Shown here one piece after another: positions 4,848 through 6,323 of a stretch of DNA of 6,323 nucleotides. A program made the position numbers and the translations under genes. Below the pieces are notes generated by a model that saw only the letters and a program-made list of their open reading frames with translations, made no database searches and had not been told where the DNA came from. Positions within the stretch are counted from its first letter, which is position 1. The number at the start of each line of letters is the position of its first letter. Source of the DNA: an uncultured Candidatus Altimarinota bacterium (lineage in GTDB: Bacteria > Patescibacteriota > Gracilibacteria > BD1-5 > UBA6164). The stretch lies in assembly GCA_937864995.1 (NCBI GenBank), contig CALMDL010000060.1, positions 1 to 6,323 of the forward strand, read 5' to 3'.

Positions 4848-5750
4848 ATGCTTTTCTTAGATAGAATTAATGAATTTTTAAATAATAAAGATTCAAAAAA
4901 TAAAATAATTGTTATTTATTGACCTACGGCAAGTTGAAAAACTGGTCTTAGTATTGAGATAGCTAAGTATTTGGATACTGAAATTATATGAGCAGATTCA
5001 AGACAAATATTTAAAAATTTAGATATATGAACTTGAAAAGTTACAATTGAAGAAATGCAATGAGTAAAACATCATATGATAGATATAATAACTCCAGATA
5101 ATGATTATAGTGTAGGTGAGTATAAAAATGAAGTTGAAAAAATAATAGATGATATGTTATCAAAATGAAAAATTCCTATAATATGTTGAGGTACTTGATT
5201 ATATATTGATAGTTTAATTTACGATTTTAATATACCTAGAATACCAGCAGATGAAGTTTTAAGAGAAAACTTAGAGAAAGAAAGACAAGAATTTTGAAAT
5301 GAGTATTTATGGGATAAATTAAATGAAATAGATCCAAATTATGCAAAAGAGTTACATCCAAATAATTATAGGTATGTAATTAGAGCAATAGAAGTTAAAA
5401 CTCTAACTTGAAAAAGTAAGCTTGATTTTAAAACAGAAAAAACATTAAAATATGATACACTTTTTTTAACTCCATATGATTGAGATAGAGAAAAACTTTA
5501 TAATAAAATAGATTTTAGAATTAAACAGATGTTTGATTTGTGACTTTTAGATGAAGTAAAATGACTTTTAAAAAATTATGATAAAAATAGTTTTTGATTA
5601 AAAACTATTTGATACAAGGAAGTTATAGATTACCTAGATTGAAATATATCTTTAGATGAAGTCATTTCTCTTGTACAGAAACATAATAGAAACTATGCAA
5701 AAAGACAATTAACTTGGTTTAGAAAGTATGAAGAAAACTTGGAAATATAG
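4848..5750 (+). CDS. miaA: tRNA dimethylallyltransferase MiaA
   Basis: The frame has 300 codons under code 25 and ends in TAG. MiaA transfers a dimethylallyl group to N6 of A37 in tRNAs that read UNN codons. Motifs in order: P-loop GPTASGKT at 25-32, [16 protein letters not shown] at 49-64, HHMIDI at 75-80, CGGTGLYI at 113-120, [10 protein letters not shown] at 254-263, and [14 protein letters not shown] at 281-294. The length is normal. 17 of 20 glycines are TGA, including both P-loop glycines; Trp is TGG, so TGA cannot be Trp. No Shine-Dalgarno sequence is seen before the ATG. It is probably first in an operon with two membrane-protein genes. The reassigned glycine tRNA (anticodon UCA, not in this window) would have A36 and so may itself be a substrate; that is inference. 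Confidence 0.97.
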
Positions 5751-5795
5751 GAAAAAGGTTTAATATTTATTTATATATTACTTTAAAAAATTTTT

Positions 5796-5912
5796 ATGGA
5801 GAATAATGAAAAAAAACCACTTTTTACAAAAAGTAGAATCTTATTTTTAATATGTGTATTTTTTGTTTTTTTAATGCCACTTTATTATAGATTACTTGAA
5901 AAAATTTTATAA
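5796..5912 (+). CDS. Small single-pass membrane protein, function unknown
   Basis: A 38-codon frame lies 45 nt after miaA and shares bases with the next start (TAATG). Residues 1-14 are polar and basic (MENNEKKPLFTKSR), 15-31 form one hydrophobic helix, and the tail YRLLEKIL is amphipathic. It has no TGA and no recognised family. The overlap with the next gene and the clear membrane helix support it as a real gene. A competing 14-codon frame starts at 5806 with GGAG before it, but has no recognisable features. Confidence 0.5.
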   Translation: MENNEKKPLFTKSRILFLICVFFVFLMPLYYRLLEKIL

Positions 5913-6323
5913 TGAAAAAAAATATAGTTATATTTTCTTGAATTATTATTTTACTTATACTTTTTATAGTATGAGTAAATTATTATGTACTTAGTTTTTC
6001 AAAACAAAATTATTATTATGATGTAGAATGACTAGATAATAAATATATATGACTAGTTTTTTGAGCATCAGTAATAAATAATAAATATCCATCTGATATA
6101 TTAAAAGATAGATTAAAAGTAGCATTTGAAGCATATAATAATTGAAAAATAAAAAAAATAATTGTTTCATGAGATAATTCAAAAATAAATTATAATGAAC
6201 CAGAAGTTATGAAAAATTATCTTGTTTCACTTTGAGTTAAAACAGATGATGTATATTTAGATTATGCTTGATTTGATACTTATGATTCTCTTTATAGAGC
6301 TCGTGAAATATTTGATGCAACAG
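5912..6323 (+). CDS. sanA: SanA/YdcF-like DUF218 membrane protein (3' end missing)
   Basis: 137 codons are open to the window edge. One N-terminal helix (residues 5-24) is followed by a short linker and the start of a DUF218 domain: YIGLVFGASVINNKYPSDIL at 45-64, DRLKVAFEAYNNGKIKKI at 66-83, IVSGDN at 84-89, YNEPEVMKNYLVSLGV at 94-109, and LDYAGFDTYDSLYRAREIF at 116-134. These match the SanA branch (GAS, SGDN, EPxxM, DYAGFxTYDSxxRA), linked in enterobacteria to envelope barrier function; the biochemical activity of the family is poorly known. All nine glycines are TGA. It probably acts on the outer face of the cytoplasmic membrane. The family call is firm; the symbol is by similarity only. 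Confidence 0.85.

Noticed and set aside
4848..5750. TGA read as tryptophan (mycoplasma-type code 4)
   Set aside because: It would put Trp at both glycines of the MiaA P-loop and of GGTG, while TGG already encodes the conserved Trp in RQLTWF.
5806..5850. 14-codon frame with a GGAG sequence upstream
   Set aside because: It overlaps the 38-codon membrane peptide in another frame, has no recognisable feature and no coupling to the next gene. Kept only as an alternative.
5991..6182. 63-codon open frame on the minus strand
   Set aside because: It lies opposite the SanA-like gene, is made of low-complexity Leu/Tyr/Ile from AT-rich sequence, and has no family resemblance: a shadow frame.

Overview
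The window reads coherently only with genetic code 25, in which TGA encodes glycine. Eight protein genes can be followed, and five of them have in-frame TGA at positions that must be glycine, such as both glycines of the MiaA P-loop. Trp is encoded by TGG. With the strong AT-richness, this points to Candidatus Absconditabacteria (SR1) or Gracilibacteria (BD1-5) of the Patescibacteria/CPR. The sequence does not decide between the two. Read with the standard code, half of the window would look empty or broken.

Positions 1-2411 (minus strand) hold a tight three-gene redox operon. In transcript order it encodes a small lipoprotein with a degenerate FMN-attachment motif at its C-terminus, an ApbE-type FAD:protein FMN transferase (4-nt gap), and a fusion of ferredoxin, ferredoxin/NAD(P)H reductase and a ferric-reductase/MsrQ-like membrane domain (7-nt overlap) that runs off the left edge. 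Together they suggest a compact system that carries electrons from NAD(P)H through FAD, an Fe-S cluster and possibly haem in the membrane to a covalently flavinylated surface lipoprotein. This is the most interesting part of the window.

Positions 2475-4165 (minus strand) are a ribosomal protein block in the order L31, L10, L7/L12. rplJ has a promoter, an L10-leader-like RNA and an attenuator-type terminator in front of it. rplL is separated from rplJ by a 177-nt gap with an extended -10 element and several RNA hairpins. An identical TATATTATAA(C/T)-9 nt-ATG arrangement precedes rplJ, rplL and the lipoprotein gene.

Positions 4302-4718 (minus strand) hold three tRNA genes: Thr(UGU), Tyr(GUA) and Leu(UAG). 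A good promoter precedes them. A structured trailer element of about 70 nt occurs twice, directly after the CCA ends of tRNA-Tyr and tRNA-Leu. Its two copies differ partly by compensatory changes.

Positions 4848-6323 (plus strand) hold miaA (tRNA A37 dimethylallyltransferase), a 38-codon membrane peptide, and the 5' part of a SanA/DUF218-family membrane protein, probably one transcription unit.

Glycine is written TGA in 17 of 20 MiaA, 17 of 21 ApbE, 23 of 26 fusion-protein and 9 of 9 SanA-fragment glycines, but in only 1 of 29 in the three ribosomal proteins. The recoded codon is therefore nearly excluded from the genes expected to be most highly expressed.
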